Source of the DNA: Ardenticatenaceae bacterium | Lineage (GTDB): Bacteria; Chloroflexota; Anaerolineae; Promineifilales; Promineifilaceae | DNA length: 64,000 nucleotides | Assembly: GCA_020634375.1 (NCBI GenBank) | Contig: JACKBX010000007.1 | Coordinates: 248,001 to 312,000, forward strand | Direction of reading: 5' to 3' | Part shown: piece by piece, positions 1-8,225 of the stretch | Position numbering within the stretch: the first letter of the stretch is position 1 | Layout of the letters: each line of letters opens with the position of its first letter | Translations under genes and position numbers: made by a program | Notes under the pieces: generated by a model | What the model was told of the DNA's origin: nothing | The model's input: only the letters and a program-made list of their open reading frames with translations | Databases searched by the model: none

Positions 1-715
1 TTTGCTGCCACAACTGCCACGGTTCCGGGTAAATCGTATCCGATTCAGCAGCGCGGATACCCAACGTGGGATGTGTAACGTGCGAGATGTCATCCCACAC
101 AGTCAACGGCGGGTGGCTGTAAATTTGCGCCTCCCATTCGCGGGGAAAGGCCAGCGTAAATTCAGCCCCATTTTCCCGCGCCGCATGATGAACATAATCC
201 TGCAACGCCTCATCGCTCCAGCGTTTGAAAACCGTCTTGCGACGGAACCGGTCAAAAGCGGCCTGACGGCTGGGCCAATGGTTACGCCGTCGTTGGGCGC
301 TTTGCACCAGAGGCAGCAGGGCAGTTATGTCGGGATTGGCGGCGGTCATTTGCAAGATGTGCGGCGGCAAAAATACCGGTTCAACCAACACCAGGACGCG
401 GAAGAGGTCGGGGCGTTGCAGTGCGGCCAGCATTGTTGCCACGCCGCCCATGGAATGCCCCACGCCAATTACATTTTGCAGTCCTTGTTGGTCCAAAAAA
501 TGGATCAGGTCGTCAGCAAAGAGCTGCCAGTTGGTCATTTCGGTGGGATCGCTGTGGGGCCATAACGGCCGTTGCTGCATCGCCAGCACGCGGTAATGAG
601 GCAGCAGTTCATTGATAAACGAGCGGTAGCTGCCCGGCGGGTAGGCGTTGGCATGGGCAAAATGGAGCAGCGGACCATCTCCGCCAAAATCAAGAAATGG
701 GATCAGATCAGGCAA
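1..715 (-). CDS. alpha/beta hydrolase, C-terminus cut by window edge
   Basis: About 238 codons are visible and the frame stays open to base 1, so the C-terminus lies outside the window. The chosen start is a TTG at 715-713, because AAGGAG lies just upstream at 727-722 and no ATG fits. The protein shows an early His-rich loop (residues 18-30) where the oxyanion HG loop normally sits, and the nucleophile elbow GHSMGG with Ser88. The catalytic acid may be near ESDTIYPEP at the visible end; the catalytic His is beyond the edge. The fold is clear but the substrate (ester, lactone or haloalkane) is not. An ACGGCCGT palindrome encodes part of the QQRPLWP segment. Confidence 0.85.
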   Translation of the reverse strand, partial: MPDLIPFLDFGGDGPLLHFAHANAYPPGSYRSFINELLPHYRVLAMQQRPLWPHSDPTEMTNWQLFADDLIHFLDQQGLQNVIGVGHSMGGVATMLAALQRPDLFRVLVLVEPVFLPPHILQMTAANPDITALLPLVQSAQRRRNHWPSRQAAFDRFRRKTVFKRWSDEALQDYVHHAARENGAEFTLAFPREWEAQIYSHPPLTVWDDISHVTHPTLGIRAAESDTIYPEPWQLWQQ

Positions 716-828
716 ATTAATCTCCTTCAACTTGAGTTCAGAACTGCAAATTGGATAACACCTTCAAATTGACGTGGCTGCATGACCATCGTCAAAGATG
801 GTACAAACAAATGTAGTAATCAGCAATA

Positions 829-1734
829 TCACGTACGGTACACTTTTTGCGACCACTCGTCTAATTCAACGGCCGTTAAAAATCCATCTGCTGCCCCGCT
901 CTCCCCAATCTTATACGAGGCAAACACCATCGCTTGCCGCAGGGCATCGTAGGGATCGCCGCTTTGGGCATACAGGTGATTAAACGCCGAAAAGAGCGCG
1001 TCCCCAGCCCCAATGGTGTTAACAACAGAGCGGGTGGTAACGGCCGTAACCCGCCCCACAAACCCATCCCCCAGCACCGCCAACAAAGCGCCCTCGCCGC
1101 CCAAACCAATGACGACAATCGGCGTGCCGTAGCGAGCTTGCACGCACCCTGCCCACTCCTCCGGGCTGCACGGCAACTGCTCGTCGCTCATAAACAAGAT
1201 GTCGGCGGCGGCCATAAAATCGCTGTTGTACGGGTCATCCAAATCGCTGATGGTATGCACATCCGTCGCCACGCGCTTGCCCGCCTGACGCGCCTGCTGC
1301 AAAAACGGCCGATTCCAATTCACATTGCACAGCACAGCCAGGTCGCAGTCGGCTAAAGCGGTAGCAAAATGGTCGGAGGGGAACGGCCGTTCCTGCGCAT
1401 CCTTCAAATCCACATGAATTTGACGCCGCCCTGTGCCATCGTACAAAATCACCGACTGCGGCGTTTCCGCCAGCAGTGGCAGCACATCCACCGCCGCAAC
1501 ACCTTGCGCTTGCAGCGTTTGCGGCACCACGTTGCCTAACAAATCTGTGCCAATGAGTGAGAGCAAGCGCACGTCATTGCCCAACGTAGTCAGTGCCCTG
1601 GCGATGTTGTAGCCCACGCCGGACACCGTACTGTGCACGCCCCAAAACGGGTAATGCACCGGCGCATACGCCAGCGGAAATTGCTCCACGCGCAGCGTGG
1701 TTTCAATATTAATCAATCCAGAAACTAGAATCAT
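829..1734 (-). CDS. PfkB-family carbohydrate/nucleoside kinase
   Basis: This 301-residue protein has the usual length for ribokinase/PfkB sugar kinases. The N-terminal half carries the Gly-rich substrate region with SGVGYNIARAL (residues 38-48). The C-terminal signature is NTIGAGDALFSAF (239-251), with GAGD supplying the anion hole and the catalytic base Asp245. The first residue of that signature is normally Asp (DTxGAGD) and is Asn239 here. Known family members phosphorylate a sugar or nucleoside hydroxyl with ATP; the substrate cannot be read from sequence. The ATG at 1734 is preceded by AAGGAG. The gene is monocistronic, downstream of nothing on its strand except a decayed gene in the opposite direction. 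Confidence 0.88.
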   Translation of the reverse strand: MILVSGLINIETTLRVEQFPLAYAPVHYPFWGVHSTVSGVGYNIARALTTLGNDVRLLSLIGTDLLGNVVPQTLQAQGVAAVDVLPLLAETPQSVILYDGTGRRQIHVDLKDAQERPFPSDHFATALADCDLAVLCNVNWNRPFLQQARQAGKRVATDVHTISDLDDPYNSDFMAAADILFMSDEQLPCSPEEWAGCVQARYGTPIVVIGLGGEGALLAVLGDGFVGRVTAVTTRSVVNTIGAGDALFSAFNHLYAQSGDPYDALRQAMVFASYKIGESGAADGFLTAVELDEWSQKVYRT

Positions 1735-1753
1735 CTGTCAATACTCCTTGTAG

Positions 1754-2212
1754 CCGTTCAGCATTTCAGCCGGTCAGCCGCAGCAAATTGCCCTGGCCGA
1801 TGGCACGGACATCTTCATCCCTGCCGGGACCATGCCGGTGACGGGGCAGGTGACACTACACATCACGCCCATTGCCACCTTCCCGCACCAGCACCATGCG
1901 CGGCTGTATAAGTATGGCTACGCCTTCGTCGCTACCGATGAAACGGGGACGCCCATTACCAGCAGCTTCAACCAAAATGTGACGATTCGCTTCAGTTATG
2001 ATGAGGCGTCATTGGATGCGTTGGGTTTGCTGGAACAGGTTCTCAAACCGGCTTATTACAGCACCTCCACGCAAAGCTAGACAATTCCCGACAGTTACGT
2101 GGTGGATACGCAGACCAACCGGGTGACAATGCAAATTGATCATTTTGCCGATTTTAGTTTGTTAAATGGCACGGCCGTTCACGAAGTGATGCTGCCGCTT
2201 GTGATACGGTAG
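1754..2212 (+). pseudogene. decayed C-terminal remnant of a large exported protein
   Basis: One frame reads continuously from 1754 to 2212 except for a TAG at 2078-2080. On both sides of this stop the translation looks like one protein: IFIPAGTMPVTGQVTLHITP before it, and DTQTNRVTMQIDHFADFSLL after it. The end, MLPLVIR, resembles the LPLV(L/M)R tail seen on many Chloroflexota exported proteins (recalled, not searched). No start, ribosome binding site or signal peptide is present and an in-frame TAG closes the frame at 1751. I read this as the tail of a large surface protein whose body was deleted; the stop could in principle be a sequencing error. Confidence 0.6.
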
Positions 2213-2269
2213 AAGCAAGTGGCAAGTTTGCAGGTGGCGGAACTTGCCACTTACAAACTTGTCATAACA

Positions 2270-2674
2270 TCATTCGCCATCATAATGTTGGACCAGGGAG
2301 CGAGCGGTCTCTTCGTCACTCACGTAGGGAATGTGAATGCCAAAAAATAGCTTGACCAAATTATTCAACCTGTCGCGCCCAGTGCTCACGATAGCCATTG
2401 GGTCGTTGGGATCGCTGCTGGTTAACACAACCATGCGCCGCAAATTGAGAATGGAGGCCATTTTTGAGAGAACTAGCAGGGTAGCCGTGTTTGGTTCCAA
2501 ACGGCCGTGACGGCCGTCCACTAAAATAGAACGAAGACTTTGCTCGACAAGCAAAGAGGTAGCTTCTTCAAGTATTTGTGTCAGGGGTGATGCACCAACG
2601 ATACCGACCAATGTAACTTCCACATAGCCATCAGGATGCACAAAAACTTGTGATTCAGTAGGCATTGCTATCAT
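2270..2674 (-). CDS. small STAS/SpoIIAA-like protein of unknown function
   Basis: This 134-residue soluble protein has no signal peptide or membrane segment. The alternation of strands and helices (VEVTLVGIV, then SILVDGRHG, then MVVLTSSDP) resembles SpoIIAA/STAS-like domains seen in many Chloroflexota and cyanobacterial genomes, but there is no diagnostic phosphorylatable Ser that I can place. AGGAG sits only three bases before ATG 2674, so translation may start at the second ATG (codon 4, MPTESQ) instead. Two ACGGCCGT palindromes lie nearly back to back inside the gene near 2502-2520, encoding VDGRHGRLE. Its job is unknown. Confidence 0.7.
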   Translation of the reverse strand: MIAMPTESQVFVHPDGYVEVTLVGIVGASPLTQILEEATSLLVEQSLRSILVDGRHGRLEPNTATLLVLSKMASILNLRRMVVLTSSDPNDPMAIVSTGRDRLNNLVKLFFGIHIPYVSDEETARSLVQHYDGE

Positions 2675-2856
2675 TTACTCCTGTTTATACAAGAAGACGG
2701 CCGTACCGCTAGGAACAGTGACGCCCTCCCTCCCCCTCCAAGCAAATGACACAATCACCAACAGCCGGTGAGAGCTGAATATGACGAGTTACACAATTAA
2801 GTTTGTTGTCAAAAGGCGAAACTGTCAACCATTTCCCACTTTTGGCCTAATTGGAC

Positions 2857-2905
2857 TTGACAAATCCCCATATCATCGTTAATATATAAATTATTATATA
2901 TAAAC
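2857..2905 (+). promoter_or_regulatory. padR promoter with overlapping AT-rich operator
   Basis: TTGACA (2857-2862), a 17-base spacer and TAATAT (2880-2885) form a near-consensus sigma-70 promoter. The -10 box runs into the 14-mer ATATATAAATTATT (2882-2895), followed by a partly inverted TATATATAAA up to 2905. The same 14-mer recurs at 3519-3532 before the next gene. An operator overlapping -10 just ahead of a PadR gene implies autorepression. Confidence 0.75.
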
Positions 2906-2926
2906 AGAAATCAATTGGAAGAAGTA

Positions 2927-3478
2927 ATGTCTCTGGAATTTGCCCTATTGGGTTTTCTCAACTACCAATCAATGACGGGTTACGAACTGAAGCAGTTCAT
3001 GGATGTCTCTACATCCAATTTTTGGCACGCCAAACAAAGCCAGATTTATACGACTCTGAAAAAGATGGAAGAGAAGGGATTTGTGACTTCCGAAGTTGAA
3101 GTGCAAGACGGCCGTCCCGACCGCCGCATCTACACCATTATGCCTGCCGGACAAAACGCCTTGCAGGCATGGCTGGAACAAGCCGTCACCGATTTACAGC
3201 CCAAGAAGGAACTGCTGCTGCTCAAACTCTTCTTTTCCAGCAGTGTGGATAAGCAAACATTATTGGCGCAGTTGCATCTGCAACGTGGGCTGCACCAGCA
3301 GCAGGCCGCACTGTACAAAACCGAGACCAAAGCCATCATTGAACAATTTGCGGCCATCGTTGGCAACAGCCAGGATGCTTTGCTGTGGGATGCTACCCGT
3401 CATTATGGTGAGCTATTTGAGGAAATGACCGTGCGCTGGTTGGATGAAACCATCGCTTTAATTGAACAAACTGAATGA
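2927..3478 (+). CDS. PadR-family transcriptional regulator
   Basis: The protein is 183 residues. The N-terminal winged helix (about 1-80) has the PadR pattern MSLEFALLGFL...TGYELKQFM...QIYTTLKKMEEKGFV, and the C-terminal half is the helical Vir_C-type dimerisation arm. I chose ATG 2927 because PadR proteins typically begin MSLEFALL; a TTG twelve bases upstream is also in frame. PadR regulators are ligand-responsive repressors, often of detoxification genes. The operator over its own -10 and its second copy before the downstream dehydrogenase suggest that it controls itself and at least that gene. The stop codon lies inside the left arm of a terminator hairpin. Confidence 0.9.
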   Translation: MSLEFALLGFLNYQSMTGYELKQFMDVSTSNFWHAKQSQIYTTLKKMEEKGFVTSEVEVQDGRPDRRIYTIMPAGQNALQAWLEQAVTDLQPKKELLLLKLFFSSSVDKQTLLAQLHLQRGLHQQQAALYKTETKAIIEQFAAIVGNSQDALLWDATRHYGELFEEMTVRWLDETIALIEQTE

Positions 3479-3499
3479 TCCTGGTGGATCATTTTTTTT
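3475..3499 (+). terminator. rho-independent terminator after padR
   Basis: The stem ATGATCC (3475-3481) pairs with GGATCAT (3486-3492) around a TGGT loop and is followed by a run of T to 3499. The left arm contains the padR stop codon. It separates padR from the dehydrogenase, which has its own promoter. Confidence 0.75.
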
Positions 3500-3532
3500 G
3501 AGGCGAATGTAAAAAATTATATATAAATTATT
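3498..3532 (+). promoter_or_regulatory. second PadR-type operator and probable promoter
   Basis: TTGAGG (3498-3503) and TATATA (3520-3525) are spaced by 16 bases, and the box is embedded in ATATATAAATTATT (3519-3532), identical to the 14-mer over the padR -10. The shared sequence is direct; control of both units by the PadR protein is inference. Confidence 0.6.
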
Positions 3533-3548
3533 TTTTATGAGGGGCAAT

Positions 3549-4346
3549 ATGGATTTGAAACATAAAATAATGCTGATCACCGGAGCATCGAGTGGGATTG
3601 GGGCGGCAACGGCCGTTACCGCAGCCAAAGAAGGCGCACAAGTCATCCTGCTCGCACGCACCGAGCCAAAGCTGGAACAGGTTGCCAAGCGCATCCGCAC
3701 CAATGGCGGCGACGCGCATGTGTATCCGCTGGACGTGACCGATGTTGCAGTCGTGCGAGCGGTGGTGGCAGAAATTACGGCCGTTCACGGCACACCCGAC
3801 ATCCTCTTCAACAATGCCGGGGCCGGGCAGTGGCGTTTCGTCGATGAAACCAGCATGGAAGAAGCCCAGGACATGATGGCCGCGCCCTACTTCGCCGCCT
3901 TCAACATGACCCGCGCCTTTTTGCCCGCCATGCTCCAGCGCAACAGCGGCCTCGTCATCAACATGAGTTCCATCGCTGGATTTATGAGTTGGCCGGGAGC
4001 GACAGCCTACGCTGCGGTGCGTTGGGCCATGCGCGGCTTCAACGAATCTTTGCGCGCAGACCTACTTGGCACACAGATACGCACCATGCTCGTTGCTTTT
4101 GCCAAAGTAGAAAGCGAGTTTTGGACACACAACCCCGGCAGTGAAGATCGTTTACCCGGCGCGCAAGCGATGATTCCACCGCTTACCGCCGAACAGGCCG
4201 CGGCGGCCATTGTGCGCGGCATTCGCTTCAACCGGCGCACGGTGATGGCGCCCTTGATGCTGCGCGTCGTTTTAGGCACAAACACGCTGTTTCCCAACAC
4301 CACCCGCTGGTTTCTCAATCAAACTGGCTACCAACGACATCAATAA
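3549..4346 (+). CDS. short-chain dehydrogenase/reductase with YxxxR active site
   Basis: The 265-residue classical SDR carries the cofactor motif TGASSGIG (11-18), NNAG (88-91) and the catalytic Ser (140/141). The active-site motif reads Tyr154-Ala-Ala-Val-Arg158, so the almost invariant Lys of YxxxK is Arg. A basic residue is kept but activity should be reduced or altered. I chose ATG 3549, which has GAGGGG at proper spacing, over an ATG twelve bases earlier that lies inside the operator. It is the first gene of a co-directional run with short gaps that continues at least to the amidase. Substrate unknown. Confidence 0.88.
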   Translation: MDLKHKIMLITGASSGIGAATAVTAAKEGAQVILLARTEPKLEQVAKRIRTNGGDAHVYPLDVTDVAVVRAVVAEITAVHGTPDILFNNAGAGQWRFVDETSMEEAQDMMAAPYFAAFNMTRAFLPAMLQRNSGLVINMSSIAGFMSWPGATAYAAVRWAMRGFNESLRADLLGTQIRTMLVAFAKVESEFWTHNPGSEDRLPGAQAMIPPLTAEQAAAAIVRGIRFNRRTVMAPLMLRVVLGTNTLFPNTTRWFLNQTGYQRHQ

Positions 4347-4367
4347 AAAGTATACGGAGATTAAATC

Positions 4368-5207
4368 ATGCAAGAAAAAATTTTGATCATTGGCGCAACC
4401 GGATTACTAGGTGCGCCCGTTACCCACCAACTCCGCGAAGCAGGCTTTGCCGTTCGCGTTTTAACCCGAAATGGAGCGAAGGCAGCCCAATTGTTTGGCG
4501 ATTCGGTTGAAGTGATGGTTGGCGATCCCACTAACCGCAGCGATTTGGACAAAGCACTGGCCGGATGCAGAGGGGTCCACATTAACCTGAACGGCCGTCC
4601 CGAACAAATCGTCGCTGAACTACTAGAAAAAACGGCCGCAGTGCAGGGTATCCGCCACATCACTTACATCTCTGGGGCAACGGTGAGCGAGGAAACTCGT
4701 TGGTTTGAAACCATCAACTACAAGTTTTTGGCGGAAGAAGCCATCCGCCGCAGCGGCATTCCTTATACCATTTTCCGGCCTACCTGGTTTATGGAATCGC
4801 TGCCAATGTTTGTGCAAGATGGCCGGGCGACAATTATCGGCAAGCAGCCCACGCCGTTTCATTGGCTGTCCGCCGCTGACTACGCTCGCATTGTCACGGC
4901 CGTTTACCAACAGCCAGACCGCGCCGCCAACCAGACGCTCATCCTGTACGGCCCGGAGGGAATGACCATGCTGGAGGCCCTGACCCGCTACTGCGCCGTC
5001 GCTCATCCCGACATCAAAGCCGGTTCCATGCCCTTTTGGATGGCAAAGTTGCTGGCAACGATGATGCGCAGTGATGGGATGAAAACGGCCGTTGCCATGA
5101 TGGCCTACTTTGAAAAAGTGGGTGAACCAGGCCAACCCACAGCAAACACCGCACTGGGAACACCCGCAACCACCTTAGACCAATGGCTCGCAAAACAAAA
5201 CCTCTAA
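4368..5207 (+). CDS. NmrA-like NAD(P)-binding protein
   Basis: This 279-residue atypical SDR has the Rossmann motif GATGLLG (9-15) and the NmrA/NAD(P)H-binding layout, including ISGATVS and FRPTWFMESLP in the middle. Members act as redox sensors, quinone reductases or sugar-nucleotide-type reductases; no catalytic YxxxK is evident (INYKFLAEEA gives a Tyr and a following Lys at short spacing). It starts 21 bases after the SDR with a GGAG upstream, and its 3' end overlaps the next gene by 25 bases, so translation is probably coupled. Confidence 0.85.
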   Translation: MQEKILIIGATGLLGAPVTHQLREAGFAVRVLTRNGAKAAQLFGDSVEVMVGDPTNRSDLDKALAGCRGVHINLNGRPEQIVAELLEKTAAVQGIRHITYISGATVSEETRWFETINYKFLAEEAIRRSGIPYTIFRPTWFMESLPMFVQDGRATIIGKQPTPFHWLSAADYARIVTAVYQQPDRAANQTLILYGPEGMTMLEALTRYCAVAHPDIKAGSMPFWMAKLLATMMRSDGMKTAVAMMAYFEKVGEPGQPTANTALGTPATTLDQWLAKQNL

Positions 5208-6703
5208 CTCTTCCAATAAGCTTGGCTCTTTCGGCACTGTCGGGCGTGCTGCTGACGCTGTCGATGCCGGGCTTTGATGTGCCGTGGGTGGGCTGGATTG
5301 CGCTTGTGCCGGTGCTGATTGTGCTGCTAACGGCCGAATCGCGGCAGGTCTACCCGCTGGCTCTGCCGTTTGGCCTCATCTTTTCCATTGGCGTGCATAA
5401 CTGGTATCCACACATTTTCCCACCCGCGTTGGGCTACTTTCTCATCGTGGCGGTGGGGTCGTTTTATGCTGGAATGCTGCAACTGGGCGTCTGGCTGACC
5501 CACCGCCTGCCCAAATCGCTGAAACTGTTTGCACTGCCGGTGGCGTGGACGGCCGTTGAGTTTCTCAAATTTATCGCCCCCGTCATTAACGACTGGTGGT
5601 TTGTGCTGCTGGCAAAAAGCCAATGGCAGTTCCCGCCCGCCCTGCAAATTCTCAGCATCACCGGCTTCCCCGGCCTCAGTTTTTTGGTGATGCTGGTAAA
5701 CGTGGTGCTGGCGTTTGGCGTGCTGGCAGTGGTCAGTGGTCAGTATTCAGTGTTCAGTAAGCAGTTTTCAGTGGAAGACAAACTGAATACTGATTACCGA
5801 TTACTGATTACTGTCTTAACGGCCGTTGCCCTCATCCTCATCTGGGGCGCACGCTCAATGGGCGACGCGCCTGCGGAGACCTTCACCATTGCCGCGCTGA
5901 CGGATATGGTCAATCAAGACCCGGCCATTCAGGCAAAGAGCGAGTTTTCGGGCGAGGATGTGGGGTATGTGGCTGATTCGGCAGAAATGTCGCAGGCGAT
6001 TTTTGATGTGGACGCAGATTTGACGCGGCAGGTGGACGCCGACTTTTACGTCTGGTCGGAGAACGAGTTTGCCAACGCGGACGATCCTGTGTTTGCGGCA
6101 CAGTTGCAGGCGTTGGCGGCGGAGATGGATGCGGCGATTGTGACGGATATGGTGTGGAATGCGGTGACGGGGATGCACGATACGGCCGTTCTCACCACCT
6201 CATCTGGCGAAAACGGCCGTCGCGCCAAAATCAACATCACCTCTGGGGAAGCCGAACACGGCTTTGCGCCGGGGCCAAACGAATTCCCCGTCTTCGACAC
6301 GCCGCAGGGCAAGGTGGGCATCGGCGTTTGCTGGGACGTGCATCGCCTGTGGATTGTGCGTGAGCTGGCGCGTTCCGGTGCAAAAATTGTGCTGCTGCCA
6401 ATGGACAACGATTTCGGCGGCACGGCCACCTTCCCGCCCTTTCATGGTTCGGACGGCGTGTTTCGCGCCGTGGAAAATCGGGTGGCGATGGGGTTAGGGA
6501 CGGTGAATGGGCTGTCGCTGGTTGTGGATCCGTACGGCCGTATCATCGCCCAGGCCCCCATCAACCAACGCAGCATCATCGTCGGCGAAACCTTCACCGC
6601 ACCGGGACAAACGCTCTACACCCGTTGGGGCGACTGGTTTGGCTGGCTGATGGTGGCAGCGCTGGTAGTGTTGGTAAGCGTGGCGATAAGACGAAAAGGT
6701 TGA
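5183..6703 (+). CDS. apolipoprotein N-acyltransferase-like membrane nitrilase
   Basis: The 506-residue protein matches the Lnt architecture: about seven hydrophobic segments from residue 12 to 225, a carbon-nitrogen hydrolase domain (about 232-480), and a final membrane helix (485-502). The catalytic triad of the nitrilase superfamily is visible as Glu293 (WSENEF), Lys349 (RRAKIN) and Cys383 (GVCWDVH). Lnt transfers the third acyl chain to lipoproteins; because divergent relatives exist I do not name it lnt. Residues about 184-210 are encoded by a low-complexity inverted repeat placed in frame between two membrane helices. The start overlaps the preceding gene by 25 bases. Confidence 0.8.
   Translation: MARKTKPLTLPISLALSALSGVLLTLSMPGFDVPWVGWIALVPVLIVLLTAESRQVYPLALPFGLIFSIGVHNWYPHIFPPALGYFLIVAVGSFYAGMLQLGVWLTHRLPKSLKLFALPVAWTAVEFLKFIAPVINDWWFVLLAKSQWQFPPALQILSITGFPGLSFLVMLVNVVLAFGVLAVVSGQYSVFSKQFSVEDKLNTDYRLLITVLTAVALILIWGARSMGDAPAETFTIAALTDMVNQDPAIQAKSEFSGEDVGYVADSAEMSQAIFDVDADLTRQVDADFYVWSENEFANADDPVFAAQLQALAAEMDAAIVTDMVWNAVTGMHDTAVLTTSSGENGRRAKINITSGEAEHGFAPGPNEFPVFDTPQGKVGIGVCWDVHRLWIVRELARSGAKIVLLPMDNDFGGTATFPPFHGSDGVFRAVENRVAMGLGTVNGLSLVVDPYGRIIAQAPINQRSIIVGETFTAPGQTLYTRWGDWFGWLMVAALVVLVSVAIRRKG
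5729..5816. repeat. in-frame CAGTATTCAGT-type inverted repeat inside the Lnt-like gene
   Basis: Runs of short AGTATTCAGTG / CTGAATACTGATTAC units point towards one another. The translated stretch SGQYSVFSK to TDYRLLIT matches no part of Lnt and lies in a loop. Related sequence is present at 24622-24696. Confidence 0.7.
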
Positions 6704-6726
6704 AAGCTAATATCGAGGTAAAACAA

Positions 6727-8202
6727 ATGCAAACACCAATCAATTATCTTTCCGCCAGCGAACTGGCTGCCAAAATCCGTGATGGCGAACTCACTTCACG
6801 GCAGGCCGTGGAAAGCTGTTTCGCGCAAATCGAGAAGCACAATCCCACGTTCAACGCCATCGTCACCCTCAACAAAACGGCGGCATTGGCCACAGCCGAC
6901 CAAGCCGACCGCGCACAGGCCAATGGCGAACCCCTCAGCCCGCTGCACGGTGTTCCCATCACCATTAAAGACACCTACAAAGTCAAAGGGCTGCGCGTTA
7001 CCGCAGGCTATGAACCACTTAAAGATTACGTTGCCGACGAAGATGCCGTCCCCGTTAAACTCCTGAAAGAAGCCGGTGCGATCATCCTGGGCAAGACCAA
7101 TACCACCACGCTGGCGATGGATATGCAGACCTTCAACCCCATTTTCGGCGCGACCAACAACCCCTGGGACGTAAAGCGCACCCCGGCCGGTTCCAGCGGC
7201 GGCTGCGCCACCGCTCTGGCTGCCGGTATGACCTCACTTTCTATTGGCAGCGACCTGGCCGGTTCAATCCGATTACCGGCCAGCTACTGCGGCGTGTACG
7301 GTTTCAAGCCCACGCACGGCGTTCTCTCAATGGAGGGTCACATTCCGCCTTTGCCCGGGCAGGTGAATGGCTTCCGCACGCTGGCCGTGCCCGGCCCCCT
7401 GGCGCGCTCCGTAGACGACTTGGCCCTGGCGTTGGAGCTTCTCGCTCAACCAAATCCCTACGACCGCAAGGTTGCGCCGCTGCTGCCCGATGACGGCGAG
7501 GCCGTGAACGTCTCGGGGCTTAAGATTGCCTGGATGGATGATTTTGGCGGCGTGCCCGTCAGCAGCGAAGTCAAGGAGAAGTTGGCCGGGTTCGCGGCAA
7601 AATTGGCCGAAGCGGGGGCAGCGGTTCACAAAGTCGAGCCGCAGGGCATGGATTACGAAGAAATCTGGGAGTTGTGGAGTGCCTTCGTGGGGATGCAGAG
7701 CAATCTGGATATGTCCAATTTGATGCGTGCCATCGGGGATAGGGTTTCCAAGAAAACGGTCAAGGACATCCCGATGCACCGCAAAATCGTCGGCCCCATT
7801 TCGGTGAAGAAATTGATGGAGGCATTTGAACTGCAAAGCCGGTACATCACCAAAATGGACAATTTTTTGAGCGATTATGATGCCTGGTTGTGCCCGGTGA
7901 GTTCAACAATTGCGCTCGAACACCAGAAACCTACCGGCCATTTCGGCGATTTTAGGATTTACAACACGCCGGTCAAAGTGGATGGCGCTGATGTGCCGTA
8001 CTATGTCGTCACGCAAGCATACACAACAATCCTGACCGCCACTGACAGCCCTGTGGTATCTATGCCAATTGGGTTGGGCAGTTCAGGGCTGCCGGTAAAC
8101 ATACAGGTCGTTGGTAGACGTTACACGGATCGCAGGCTTTTGAAAGTAGTGAAAGTTCTAAGTGAATACGCAGACGGGTTTTCGTATCCGCAGCAGTCAT
8201 AG
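6727..8202 (+). CDS. amidase-signature hydrolase
   Basis: The chosen ATG 6727 has GAGGT seven bases upstream and gives a 491-residue protein of usual amidase-signature length; the frame is open further upstream into the Lnt-like gene but that part lacks similarity. The Ser-cisSer-Lys triad is visible: Lys81 (PITIKD), Ser156 in GSSGG, and Ser180 in SDLAGSIRLPA. The family hydrolyses amides (including GatA-type glutamine); without GatB/GatC neighbours a general amidase is more likely. It sits 24 bases from both neighbours' ends in the co-directional run. No ACGGCCGT palindrome occurs anywhere in it, unlike its neighbours. Confidence 0.88.
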   Translation: MQTPINYLSASELAAKIRDGELTSRQAVESCFAQIEKHNPTFNAIVTLNKTAALATADQADRAQANGEPLSPLHGVPITIKDTYKVKGLRVTAGYEPLKDYVADEDAVPVKLLKEAGAIILGKTNTTTLAMDMQTFNPIFGATNNPWDVKRTPAGSSGGCATALAAGMTSLSIGSDLAGSIRLPASYCGVYGFKPTHGVLSMEGHIPPLPGQVNGFRTLAVPGPLARSVDDLALALELLAQPNPYDRKVAPLLPDDGEAVNVSGLKIAWMDDFGGVPVSSEVKEKLAGFAAKLAEAGAAVHKVEPQGMDYEEIWELWSAFVGMQSNLDMSNLMRAIGDRVSKKTVKDIPMHRKIVGPISVKKLMEAFELQSRYITKMDNFLSDYDAWLCPVSSTIALEHQKPTGHFGDFRIYNTPVKVDGADVPYYVVTQAYTTILTATDSPVVSMPIGLGSSGLPVNIQVVGRRYTDRRLLKVVKVLSEYADGFSYPQQS

Positions 8203-8225
8203 CAAAATCACCAGGAGAAATAAAA

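Noticed and set aside
2..565. Open plus-strand frame of 187 codons at the left edge
   Set aside because: It is the antisense shadow of the alpha/beta hydrolase, which has GHSMGG and a ribosome site.
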